Part shown: one piece after another, positions 53,257 to 62,518 of the stretch | Layout: each line of letters begins with the position of its first letter | Numbering within the stretch: the stretch's first letter is position 1 | Origin: Vulcanisaeta distributa JCM 11217 | GTDB lineage: Archaea; Thermoproteota; Thermoprotei; Thermoproteales; Thermocladiaceae | NCBI RefSeq assembly: GCF_001316005.1 | Contig: NZ_BBBJ01000005.1 | Span: forward strand, 1-64,000 | Direction of reading: 5' to 3' | Length of the DNA: 64,000 bases | The notes under the pieces: generated by a model | Told to the model about the DNA's origin: nothing | Databases searched by the model: none | What the model saw: the letters and a program-made list of their open reading frames with translations, nothing else | Made by a program: the position numbers and the translations under genes

Positions 53257-53898
53257 CTATTCCTCCTCGGCCTCCTGGGGTATTTCTATGTTCAGCTTCT
53301 TAAACCAACCCATGTAATAATTCCTTATCTTATCCCTAACCTCCTCGAAATGCTTTGGTAAGTCAACTGGGTCCAGGCCCTTGGCCAGGTACTGCGAGAA
53401 TCGAGCCTTATACAACGCCTCATTCTCACCCTTAAGCTTCTCCGCATACTCAGCAATGTGCTTACCGCTTATCCTATCCTCGTCAGGGAGCACATCCTCA
53501 CCATGAGGTATCTCAAGACCTGCATCAAGTGCGCCCTTAAGGACTGCAAAGACGCGAGCACCCTTAGTCGGCCTATGAAGCCCAATGTCAAGTATTGCCC
53601 TCTTAACGCCCTTAAGCAACGCCTTATACCCAATTATTAAACCCACGAGGTAAGCACTTGGTGTACTCTTTAGACCACCCTTCCAACCGAAACCCACCAA
53701 CTCCTTAGACGTGGCACTCACGACAACCTCATCACCCATAACCTTAGGTACAATGACCTGGGCAATTACGTACTTATTCGTCCTCCTAACAACAAGTCTA
53801 GGCAAACCGCTTTTAATCATCTCCCTACGCTTGTAATAATTAGTCTTGCCCTCCCTTCTTCTTCTGAATTTTACTTTATAGCGCCCAGTCCTTGCCAT
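53257..53898 (-). CDS. rpl18: Large ribosomal subunit protein L18 (L18p/L5e)
   Basis: 213 residues, archaeal length. [17 protein letters not shown] and [14 protein letters not shown] are characteristic; binds 5S rRNA. Intact, no long G/C run. It lies 58 bases downstream of rpl19e in the usual archaeal ribosomal gene order, but L32e and L30 are absent from the flanks. Confidence 0.96.
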   Translation of the reverse strand: MARTGRYKVKFRRRREGKTNYYKRREMIKSGLPRLVVRRTNKYVIAQVIVPKVMGDEVVVSATSKELVGFGWKGGLKSTPSAYLVGLIIGYKALLKGVKRAILDIGLHRPTKGARVFAVLKGALDAGLEIPHGEDVLPDEDRISGKHIAEYAEKLKGENEALYKARFSQYLAKGLDPVDLPKHFEEVRDKIRNYYMGWFKKLNIEIPQEAEEE

Positions 53899-53956
53899 GT
53901 TCGTAAACCCAAGAAGATAATCACTTAATAAGTATTTCTAGGGTGGAGGAATGTCT

Positions 53957-54416
53957 TTACCGCTGTTGCTTAAGGAGGTTATTGCTAATTAGGTATGCCC
54001 TAAGCGACGCCACACTATCGAACCTACCACCCTTAACCTGAAGATAAAGCTCCCTCCAGGTCTTCGCATCAATTAAGCCCCCCCTCCTCTTAAGTGAGTT
54101 TAGGTACCTCCTCAATGCCCTAACCTTATTAACCCAAGCCTCCTTAGGATCAAGCCTAGCGTACTTACTACCCTTCCTACTACCAACGCCCCCCCTCCTC
54201 CTACCCTTCCTCCTCTTCTCATGCAATTCACGCCACCTACCCCCCCCTGCTAACACCCTTGGCATACTCAGCGTATATCAAGCCCTCCTTAATCAAAGCC
54301 CTAACATCAGCCTTAGTGGTAACCTCCTCAAGCCTATCAAGAGCCTCAGGGCTAATCCTAACCCGCGACTCACCAACACCAAGCACCTCAGCAGCCAATT
54401 TCTTAACGTCAACCAT
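53957..54416 (-). CDS. rpl19e: Large ribosomal subunit protein L19e (one frame break)
   Basis: About 153 residues. ATG at 54416 begins MVDVKKLAAEVLGVGESRVR; a C8 at 54240-54247, where four are expected, breaks GVSRGRWRELHEKRRKGRR. The rest is the typical very basic L19e core ending in KQQR. Two more seven-base runs are in frame (RRGGVGSRKG, KRRGGLID), each with an extra Gly against the family. Essential, so the break is almost certainly not real. Confidence 0.93.
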
Positions 54417-54714
54417 CAGTGGCTTGCTGCAAATGCGGTTTTTAAGTGTTTACTTAACGCATATATCCCCTATCTCCCATGCTTAATAGCTTTGTATGGT
54501 GTATTATCCTGTTAGTATATTTGAGACTTGATGATCAAGTAAGGAATTATTAGACCTTATTAAATCTAGGGACCAGGGACCTAGAATTAAATAGATTCAG
54601 CAATTGAGAATTATATTAAACATGATGAGTAATATAATGAATAATTATTGCCAAGTCTCAAGATAGTATTATTGAAAATTTATCGATGCTGGTCCTGATT
54701 ATAGCTGGGTCTTT
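54417..54714. other. Intergenic region, rpl19e promoter
   Basis: About 300 AT-rich bases between rpl19e and the dehydrogenase gene. It should carry the rpl19e promoter (divided into several TATA-like stretches near 54470-54500). An imperfect ACTTGATGATCAAGT palindrome lies near 54527. No RNA gene was recognised. Confidence 0.4.
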
Positions 54715-55734
54715 TCACGGCATAAGTAATATCTTGCCTACCCTATCCTCAGCCTTAAACATAGTGTCGAATGCTTCCTTAACACTGTCAAGACCCATTT
54801 TTGAGTGGATTGGTGCCTTGATCCTGCGCTTACTGATTAGGTCAAGTAGTTTAATAAGTTCGGCTCTGGTACCGCCTGTCGAGCCTATTACGGTGACCTC
54901 TCTTGAGTATAGTGACGGTAGACTAAGCGTAACATCGCCACCGGTAAGTGCGCCGGCCGTCACCCACCTACCGTAACGGGTAACCAATTGGAAGCTTAGG
55001 TTCCAGGTTGCTTGGCCAACGGCGTCAACCACTAAGTCAGCGCCAAGCCCATTACTTAACTCGTTCACTAGCGCTTGAGCCTCCTCCGGCGTTACTACGT
55101 AATCGGCGCCTAGCCCCCATTAATGCATCCTTAACCTTGCTTGCCTTACGGCTTACTGCTATGACTGTGGCACCAGCTAGTTTTGCGAACTGAACGGCAT
55201 AACTACCCACGTTGCCCGTGGCCCCCCCAAATATAACGACCAATTCACCGGGCTTTACGCCGGCCCTGTCGAAGACCATGTGCCAGGCGGTTAATGCGCC
55301 AACGGGCAGTGTTGCTGCTTCGTCAAGACCGACGTTCTTTGGTACCTTTATTGCGTTAATTGCGGGCACAACTGCGTATTCCGCAAACCCACCATTAGTC
55401 ACAACGCCTATTAAACCACCATTCACGCATAATTCTTCATGCCCAATTAAGCAATACCTGCAGGTACCATCAAATAGCCTGTTGTAGATCACGACCTCAT
55501 CGCCAATGTTAACACCCTTAACGTTTGAGTCAACCTCCTCAATCACGCCGGCAACTCCGCACCTGGTATGTGTGGCATTGGTTTACCGCCCCTATTGATT
55601 GTGAAGTAATCCACTGGATTAACACCTGCATATTTAACACGCACTAACACCTCGTTCGGTCCAGGCCTTGGTATCTCGACATCCATCACACGTACATTCT
55701 CCATACCTGGCTTGTCGAAGATCACAGCACGCAT
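54715..55734 (-). CDS. Zinc-type medium-chain alcohol dehydrogenase / quinone oxidoreductase (two frame breaks)
   Basis: About 340 residues. GroES-like N-terminus (VRVKYAGVNPVDYF), then GHEELC with the neighbouring CRYC, and a Rossmann motif GGATGNVGSYAVQFAKLAG. Breaks near 55553 (one base short, restoring GAEFAGVIEEVD) and at a C5 at 55112-55116 (four expected, restoring MGLGADYVV). Typical of the MDR superfamily; substrate unknown. It lies upstream of the fumarase genes but on its own. Confidence 0.8.
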
Positions 55735-55930
55735 TACGTTATTCTCAATAAACCTTAATTTAAAGCAGTATGCGGTGGTTTTCAAATTCTTGACACATGC
55801 AGTATGGCGTAAATGCCCATCATTACTGTGATTACGGCGACCGTGAGTTTAATATAGTGTTCTGGAAGTCTTCTTTGGATATCTCACCCTATTTCATTTT
55901 TAGTTAAAAATACAACGAGGCTAAGCTGCA

Positions 55931-56812
55931 TCACAATGGTTTAACCTCGTACTTACCATTGGGGTAAACAATTGCCCGGGCCCTCCTAGTTGCCCAGCAG
56001 GAGAAGACTATGCCTATTGCGAAGGTCGCTGGGTGCCTATAGGCGTACTCAATATGTACATCAAGCGCTGTTACCCTACCGCCAGTTCCATGGGCTCCAA
56101 TGCCGAGTTTGTTAATGGCGTTCAGTAGTGCATCCTCTATCTTAGCAATGTCGGGGGGGTTACTATTCCTTGAGCCAACGGGTCTAAGCACTGCCGCCTT
56201 CTTTGCGAGTTTTGCGGCAACGTCTAGGTTAGGGCCTATGCCTATCCCAACGATGACCGGTGGGCATGGCATTGGGCCGGCGTCTATAACGGCATTAAGC
56301 ACCAACTCAGGTAGTCTCTCCCAGGCATTACCTGGTGGCACGACAAACGCCTTGCTGGGTAATTCTGTGCCGCCGCCCTTTGGCGTGTAGATCATCTCTA
56401 GGTAATCTCCATCGAATAGCTCAACGTCAAAGACTGGTATTCCAATCCCGGTATTATCTCCTGGGTTCTTCTCAGTTAGTGGGTCTACGGAGTTAGACCT
56501 GAGCGGTAATTCCTTAGTGACTTCCCTAACGGCCTCTGTGAGTATTGAGAATAATTTACTTCTAATGGGGAAGCCATCGCCAAGTCTTATGAAGAATGTT
56601 GGGACGCCAGTGTCCTGGCACACCGCGGCCGTGTACTTCTGAGCTAACTCAATATTTGTTAATATGGCATTTAACTGGACCTTACTCGGTTCATGAATTT
56701 CAACCTTAAGTGCATTCTTTAATGCATTAACAACGTCTTCGGCGGGGGATACGCTAGCCATCTTTACTATTGTCTTAGCCGTCTCCTTAACCACGTCCTC
56801 GAGACTCGGCAT
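55931..56812 (-). CDS. Class I fumarate hydratase (or tartrate dehydratase) alpha subunit
   Basis: 293 residues, the N-terminal half of the iron-sulfur fumarase/L-tartrate dehydratase family. AAVCQDTGVPTFF holds the first cluster Cys; GPMPCPPV and VFSCWA supply others. Interconverts fumarate and malate, probably in a TCA or related carbon cycle. The beta subunit is the divergently transcribed gene 100 bases away, an uncommon arrangement. One in-frame C7/G7 run (NSNPPDI). Confidence 0.85.
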   Translation of the reverse strand: MPSLEDVVKETAKTIVKMASVSPAEDVVNALKNALKVEIHEPSKVQLNAILTNIELAQKYTAAVCQDTGVPTFFIRLGDGFPIRSKLFSILTEAVREVTKELPLRSNSVDPLTEKNPGDNTGIGIPVFDVELFDGDYLEMIYTPKGGGTELPSKAFVVPPGNAWERLPELVLNAVIDAGPMPCPPVIVGIGIGPNLDVAAKLAKKAAVLRPVGSRNSNPPDIAKIEDALLNAINKLGIGAHGTGGRVTALDVHIEYAYRHPATFAIGIVFSCWATRRARAIVYPNGKYEVKPL

Positions 56813-56916
56813 AAGTGGGCACCGCTTTACTTGTATTAAAGCTTTAATCCTATGTTTGCTTACGGAAAATACTTAGGGGAATACTTAATTATACCCCCCC
56901 AACCTGGTTGACTTAA

Positions 56917-57560
56917 TTGGTAGGTATGGGTACGTACTACCTCAAAACACCGATATCAGACGATGACATTACTAAATTAAGGGTTGGCGACACTATATAC
57001 GTAAGCGGTGTCCTTGTTAGTGCTAGGGATGCGGCTCACGTGAGAATGGTCGAGTTACTACATAGGGGGGGCGAGAAATTACCTGTGGATCTCAGGGGCG
57101 GCGTTATTTACCACGCGGGGGGGCCCGTGGCCCTTAAGCAGGGCAATACCTGGAGGATAGTGAGTATGGGACCAACGACCAGTGCTAGGATGGATGACTT
57201 CGAACCTGAGGTCATTGAGAAGCTGGGGGGGGTTAAGTTAGTGATTGGTAAGGGTGGCATGGGCGTTAAAACCACGGAGGCCATGAAGAGGTATAAGGCG
57301 GCTTACGCAATATTCACCGGCGGCGCCGGGGGGGTTCTTGCGGCGCAGGCGATAAAGAGGGTTATTGATGTGTACTGGCTTGACCTGGGGATTGCCGAGG
57401 CCATGTGGTTCTTGAGGTTGAGAATTTTGGCCCATTAACCGTGATAATTGATTCATATGGTAATAATTATTATGAGGACTTGAGGAAGAACGTTAGGAGT
57501 AAAGTACCCGATCTGAGTAAGGAGGTCGTTGATACAATAAAGAGTTTAATCAAGATATAG
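56917..57560 (+). CDS. Class I fumarate hydratase beta subunit (one frame break)
   Basis: About 214 residues, C-terminal half of the class I fumarase family: GDTIYVSGVLVSARDAAHVRM, IYHAGGPVALK and GMGVKTTEAMKRYKAAYAI. The ORF as written stops at 57438; one missing G near 57414 hides LEVENFGPLTVIIDSYGNNYY, ending at 57560. Four seven- or eight-base runs, one giving HAGGPVA where the family has HAGPVV-like. Confidence 0.85.
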
Positions 57561-57589
57561 GCGGGCATTGTTACGGTGCAGACTTAAAT

Positions 57590-58402
57590 TTACTTAATTA
57601 TACTCCTAACAATGTCGTGCTCTGTGATTATACCCATTAACCTGCCGGTCTCAACGATCGGTAACGAACCAATATTATTCCTCCTCATTAACCTAACTGC
57701 GTCGAGTAACGAAGCTGCGCTATCGATTGTTACTGGATTATGACTCATCAACTTTGATACGGCAATACCAAGGTCAACTTGACCCCCCCTCAATTTATAG
57801 TACCTAACCACATACCTCAGTATGTCCTTAACCGTCATGATCCCAAGCAGCTTGTCCTGGTCCGTAATTAATAAATGCCTAATGCCATGCTTAATCATAA
57901 CCTCCATGGCGGAGGTTAATGATTCATCCTCATTAATCCTTACTGGATTCCTATTAGCAATCTCATGAACCCTGTACCTAGTGAATGATTGTTCAGGCAT
58001 TTTGTTGATTAAATCACGCTCAGTGATTATACCGACTAATTCGTTGCCTTTAAGCACGAGTGCGTGGTCAACACCATTATCGAGCATTTTCTTAATCACT
58101 GTCATGGCATCGTCGCTGTACGACACCATTAAGAACCTCTCACTGCCATACCTAGCTACGGGCTCCCTCAGGGCATTAATACCATTGTTAATAATTCCAT
58201 TGATTATGCCTAATGCCGTTAATACGAACCTCACAGAACCACCCTCAGTAATTGGTAGGTGCCTAAAGCCGTGATCAACCATTAATTGAGCGGCAGTTAG
58301 TAATTCCTGGTTAGGGCTTACCGTAAATACGTTGCTAGTCATTAACTCCTGCGCATTCATTAGTAAAGGAGTGGTGCCTCCCCCCCAGTTAAGCATTTCC
58401 AA
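57590..58402 (-). CDS. Four-CBS-domain protein
   Basis: About 270 residues with four CBS motifs: PITEGG near residue 40, VLKGNELVGIITERDL, LLITDQDKLLGIMTVKDI and PIVETGRLMGIITEHDI. CBS pairs bind adenosyl ligands and regulate partner proteins. ATG at 58360 (MNAQELMTS) is likely the true start; the longer ORF to 58402 includes a G7-derived GGGTTPLL. Stands alone, convergent with fumB and divergent from gapN. Confidence 0.82.
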   Translation of the reverse strand: MEMLNWGGGTTPLLMNAQELMTSNVFTVSPNQELLTAAQLMVDHGFRHLPITEGGSVRFVLTALGIINGIINNGINALREPVARYGSERFLMVSYSDDAMTVIKKMLDNGVDHALVLKGNELVGIITERDLINKMPEQSFTRYRVHEIANRNPVRINEDESLTSAMEVMIKHGIRHLLITDQDKLLGIMTVKDILRYVVRYYKLRGGQVDLGIAVSKLMSHNPVTIDSAASLLDAVRLMRRNNIGSLPIVETGRLMGIITEHDIVRSIIK

Positions 58403-58460
58403 TCATTAAACCTTAAGTTAACCCAGAAGGCTTATTTTAAGGTCATTAAGAGCATGGTTA

Positions 58461-59972
58461 ATGCAGGCAATAACCATAAACATACTCGGTCCCGTAACAT
58501 TGCCGGATTTCCCCAGGGAATTCCACGACACAATGACCAAGTTCGGTGTCTTCCGCGCCTTTATTGCTGGTTCGTGGATAGACTTCGGTAACTACATGCC
58601 GGTTAAGTCACCAATAAATGGTGAGGTGATAGCACAGGTAAATAAGTTAGGCGCAGAGCACGTTAATTCAGCCATAGAGAGGCTTCACTATTCATGGCCG
58701 TCACTCAAGGCAATACCGGCGCATAAGCGTGCTGACATGCTAATAAAGGTGGCGGACTTCATCCAGGAGTATAGGCAGTTGTTTAGGGATGTCCTCATAA
58801 TCGAGGGTGGAAAACCCATCAGTGAGGCTGAGGGTGAGGTTGATTCAACAATAACTAGGCTCAGAATGATTCACCAGGATCTGGGCAGGCTGTTAAACGT
58901 GGGCATTCCAGGCGAGTATGGGGCGGGTACTGAGAATAAGTACGCGGTGGTTGTTAGGGAGCCCATAGGCGTAGTCGCGGCGATTGCACCATTCAACTAC
59001 CCATTATTCACATCAATGGTTAAGATAGCCACGGCTCTCTTAGCCGGCGACCCCCCCGTAATATTTAAACCATCGAGTTACACACCAATAACCGGAGTGT
59101 TAATAGCTAAGGCCATTGAATACGCGGGGGGGCTCGGTAATTACTTCGCGATGGTTACAGGGCCTGGAGCAACAGTGGGTGATGCCATGGTAACGCACCC
59201 ATTGGTCAGAGCCGTCACTCTGACTGGCAGTACGGAGACTGGACTTAGGGTCATGAGGATGGCCGGCTTAAAGAAGCTGCAGCTCGAACTTGGTGGTAAG
59301 GCGCCGGCAATAGTCCTTGAGGATGCCGATTTAAGAGATGCGGCTAAGAAGATAGTTATGGGTTCATTAAGGCTCTCGGGCCAGCGTTGTGATGCGATTA
59401 GCAGAGTCATTGCCATTGATAATATCGCTGACGAATTAATAGAGTACATCGTTAAGGAAGTGAGCGAGTGGGTTGTTGGTGATCCACGTGATCCAAAGGT
59501 TAGGGTTGGCCCGCTCATTGATTCAAACGCTGTTGAGAGGGTTCACTCAATGGTTGATGATACATTGATTAAGGGAGGCAAGCTAATCTACGGCGGTAGG
59601 TACTGGCTCACTTACCATGAACCCACCGTGATTGATAACGTGAGTAGAAAATCAAGGCTTGCGCTTGAGGAAACCTTCGGACCTATAATACCTATCATAA
59701 GGGTTAAGTCCGTTGATGAAGCCATCGAGACGGCTAACGAGGTCATTTACGGGCTTGACGCCGCCGTGTTCGGGCGTGACGTAGGCACACTATGGAGGGT
59801 GGCGAGGTCCCTTGAGGTTGGTGAGGTCACGATAAACGACTTCCCAAGGCATGGACTCGGCTTATTCCCGTTTGGGGGGGGAGTGAAAGATTCAGGATTC
59901 GGTAGGGAGGGCGTGGGCTTTAGTGTTGAGGATGTTACTGAGTTGAAGACTATTGTTATAACGTATGGTTAG
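58461..59972 (+). CDS. gapN: Non-phosphorylating glyceraldehyde-3-phosphate dehydrogenase (GAPN), aldehyde dehydrogenase superfamily
   Basis: 503 residues. The full ALDH set is visible: APFNYPLFT, TLTGSTETG, LELGGKAPAIV (catalytic Glu), the SGQRCDAI cysteine and the C-terminal INDFPRHGLGLFPFGGG-VKDSG. The RCDAI, PRHGxGxxPFGG and late KTIV elements match the Thermoproteus tenax-type GAPN, which oxidises GAP directly to 3-phosphoglycerate in the modified Embden-Meyerhof pathway. In-frame runs add residues at GDPPVIF, YAGGLG and FPFGGGV. Confidence 0.88.
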   Translation: MQAITINILGPVTLPDFPREFHDTMTKFGVFRAFIAGSWIDFGNYMPVKSPINGEVIAQVNKLGAEHVNSAIERLHYSWPSLKAIPAHKRADMLIKVADFIQEYRQLFRDVLIIEGGKPISEAEGEVDSTITRLRMIHQDLGRLLNVGIPGEYGAGTENKYAVVVREPIGVVAAIAPFNYPLFTSMVKIATALLAGDPPVIFKPSSYTPITGVLIAKAIEYAGGLGNYFAMVTGPGATVGDAMVTHPLVRAVTLTGSTETGLRVMRMAGLKKLQLELGGKAPAIVLEDADLRDAAKKIVMGSLRLSGQRCDAISRVIAIDNIADELIEYIVKEVSEWVVGDPRDPKVRVGPLIDSNAVERVHSMVDDTLIKGGKLIYGGRYWLTYHEPTVIDNVSRKSRLALEETFGPIIPIIRVKSVDEAIETANEVIYGLDAAVFGRDVGTLWRVARSLEVGEVTINDFPRHGLGLFPFGGGVKDSGFGREGVGFSVEDVTELKTIVITYG

Positions 59973-60069
59973 TCAGTCCCTGACCCATCATTCATTGGTG
60001 TTCATCCGCCGCTGAAGTTTCATCATCTGCAAAACACTATAAGTGGGTGTTAAAATACATTTATTAAGG

Positions 60070-60768
60070 ATGAGTTTAAGGGAGAGACTTGTTAAGGCGT
60101 TGATAATCGTCTCTAAGGATGGTGTTTTTACGCGTGAGTCGCTTAAGTCGGTGTCTGGGCTTGGTGATTCCATGATTGATGAGTTCATAGGCTCTCTGAT
60201 TAATGATGGGGGGGTTTTAGTTAGGGTTGGTGATGGCTATAAGTCGGTCATGCCACCTCATAGGTTAATTAGGTACTTCGTGGATAGGGGGGGTGTTTAT
60301 GTTGATCTTGAGTCGGTATCGAGGTACCTGCCCTGGGATGAGTTTGAGGCTTTGATTAGGCTTGTGTTTGAGGAGTGGGGGGGGATTTAGGGTTGTTAGT
60401 AGGCTTAGGGTTCCCGTGACTGGTTCTAGGTTGAGTTCGACGTAATAGCCTATAGGAGACCCTGGGTACTGCTGATAGAAGCTAAGCGTTGGAGGAGGAT
60501 TTCATCATCGATACGTCAGATTGTGAATAGGCATCTTGAGAAGGTTGGGCTGGTTGCCAGAGAGCCTGAGGTTTTGATGAGTAGGATTGGTGTTAATTGG
60601 GGTGAGGCGTTGCTTATACCTGTTGTTATTACCTGGCATAGGGCATCCACGGAGTTTATTGAGGGTGTGCCAGTGGTTAGCATTTACCAGATTAACTCCT
60701 TCATTAATGGGCTTGACGGTATAATCGATAACATAAAAACATTTAGGGTATCCTGGAGCCATTTATGA
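60070..60768 (+). CDS. Winged-helix plus PD-(D/E)XK nuclease-like protein (two frame breaks)
   Basis: About 233 residues. N-terminal winged helix (RLVKALIIVSKDGVFTRESL), then a G8 at 60377-60384 (four or seven expected) and a one-base gap near 60433-60437. The restored text reads FRVVSRLRVPVTGSRL and then E-FDVIAYRRPWVLLIEAKRW, with Asp followed by Glu-x-Lys as in PD-(D/E)XK nucleases. The end is an unrelated-looking helical segment. Possible DNA repair or restriction-like role; no partner methylase nearby. Confidence 0.6.
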
Positions 60769-60801
60769 TATTAATGGTAATAATCGAACCAACTCAGCAC
60801 T

Positions 60802-60972
60802 TTACTGAGTCTGCTTTCCTCTGCGCGATGTGATTTTTGCGTAGCACTCAGGGCATGCGTACACCTTGAATGTCATGCCCAATTCCTTAACTTCATAATC
60901 AACGATGTAGTACTCCCTGACCCTCCTCAGGCAGAAGAAGCAAATCACACCCTTATTACTGACTTTCCTCAT
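60802..60972 (-). CDS. Small zinc-ribbon protein, 56 residues
   Basis: MRKVSNKGVICFFCLRRVRE ... CPECYAKITSRRGK: two Cys pairs (CFFC and CPEC) give one zinc ribbon in a 56-residue basic protein. It starts inside the end of the upstream membrane-protein gene (17-base overlap), so the two are co-translated. Function unknown; probably nucleic-acid or ribosome binding. Confidence 0.65.
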   Translation of the reverse strand: MRKVSNKGVICFFCLRRVREYYIVDYEVKELGMTFKVYACPECYAKITSRRGKQTQ

Positions 60973-61571
60973 TATTCTCAGACCGCTCCGTCTCCTCCTC
61001 GCTCTTAAGCATAATGGTCATGCTCATTAACTGGTCAATGTCCGAATACGTGCCCTCCATGGCGGTCTTCTCACGGTAAAGCCAGGCGCTCATCATGAGC
61101 AGTATTGTGCTTATTAAGTAAGTTATTGATGAGAACCCAACATACGCATTGACGCCAACTAATATTGATTGCGTAACTGGACCTCGCTCAGGTAGATCTG
61201 GGTTGGTATGGGTAGTGAGAATACGAGGGCCACTATAAGCATTAGGATTATTCCGAAGAATAGTGGGTCTGAAACATCAATGCTTTGATTCCTTTTAATT
61301 ATTAGTAGGGTTATCGATATTATTATCCCTACGAATATGAATATTGGTGATAAATAATCAATAGTGTCTATGAATGATGAGTAGCCTTTAATTGGTATTA
61401 GTGTTAGTGAGCCATTGGTGTCGCTGATTATTAATTTCAATCCGGGCGTACGTTAACGATATCGTTGAAATTAAGCATTGCTACATTAGTTATTGGTAAT
61501 GCAATCCTTATGTTAGACATTATGAGTATTATTATGCCAATGACTATGAACGTCAATATGATCTTTCTCAT
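60956..61571 (-). CDS. Unknown membrane protein, four helices (two frame breaks)
   Basis: About 205 residues merged. N-terminal helix (MRKIILTFIVIGIIILIMS), a loop, two helices (LSPIFIFVGIIISITLLII, FFGIILMLIVALVFSLPI) and a fourth (SSITYLISTILLMMSAWLY), then an acidic tail (KSEEETERSENNEESQ). Breaks near 61443 (one base short) and 61189 (one base short). Not recognised. It overlaps the zinc-ribbon gene downstream, suggesting one operon. Confidence 0.6.
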
Positions 61572-61588
61572 AATTATCGCCTAAAGGA

Positions 61589-62518
61589 TTAATACTCTGT
61601 TTTAAGGTTTTCTCTATCAATTCCTAATTCAGTACCTACACCGCCGTATTTAATTCTACTCCTAATAACACCCTTAATATAGTAAATCAATTCGTAATCA
61701 TTATTAGCCCACCTATTCACAGCATCAAGCAATGAATCAATAGGATTCTTACTAAATAATGGCTCAAGTAGCTTCCTATTGGTCTCTAAGCGCTTAATCA
61801 CATTTGATGGATCTGCATAAAGTGTCAGGAAATCATAAACCCTGGCAAGTGGTATTGCTGATAGCTTAGTTGACCAATGCAGGGACAGGGGCACCCTATA
61901 CATCTTAACCTTAAGCATTGTGTTACCGCCAATGATTACGTCATTACCGTATGCCTGGAATAGATCGAAGGACTTCAAGCTCCTATTCACCACCTCACCC
62001 ACTAAATTAACGAAGGACTTCATGTCATCATCGCTAACCTCCCTCGATAATGACGCAACCACTTTAAAACCGTTCATGCCATCAAATATCACCGCATTAT
62101 TCACTAAACCAACGTACTCAAAGACAACGCGTATCACAGTCACTATTAAGTCCATTAACTCCAACCCCCCCCTATCCAGCATCCAAACCTTCCTACCACC
62201 CTTAACATCTATTATGGCAATGTCAATACCCCCCCTCGACAACGCCGTGCCCACGGACGCCATGAAATCAATACCGCCAGCCTTAACATACCTAATCAAC
62301 TCATCCTTATTATTAATTATGATCGGCAATTTACTCCCATCCTCATGCTTAGCCCTGGTCATTAATGTCGCCGAATCACCAACCTGCTTAATAATGGCGG
62401 CTCTCCTGTTTGCTAGGAAATTGATCATTAAATCGCCAACAATGTCATAATACTTAAGGGGGGGCCTAACGGATGGCTTGGGCACCATTGGCACGAGCCT
62501 CTTAGCATTGCCAATCAC
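61589..62518 (-). CDS. Archaeo-eukaryotic-primase/LigD-PolDom-like protein
   Basis: About 310 residues from GTG at 62518; as assembled the ORF continues upstream into the GTPase tail. Segments such as ATLMTRAKHEDGSKLP, AIIDVKGGRKVWMLD, AVIFDGMNGFKVVASLS and VPLSLHWSTKLSAIPL resemble, in order, the LigD polymerase/AEP primase fold, but the metal-binding pair of Asp is not complete (one D in AIIDVKGG), so it may be inactive or divergent. Role unknown. Contains several C/G7 runs. Confidence 0.5.
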   Translation of the reverse strand: MIGNAKRLVPMVPKPSVRPPLKYYDIVGDLMINFLANRRAAIIKQVGDSATLMTRAKHEDGSKLPIIINNKDELIRYVKAGGIDFMASVGTALSRGGIDIAIIDVKGGRKVWMLDRGGLELMDLIVTVIRVVFEYVGLVNNAVIFDGMNGFKVVASLSREVSDDDMKSFVNLVGEVVNRSLKSFDLFQAYGNDVIIGGNTMLKVKMYRVPLSLHWSTKLSAIPLARVYDFLTLYADPSNVIKRLETNRKLLEPLFSKNPIDSLLDAVNRWANNDYELIYYIKGVIRSRIKYGGVGTELGIDRENLKTEY

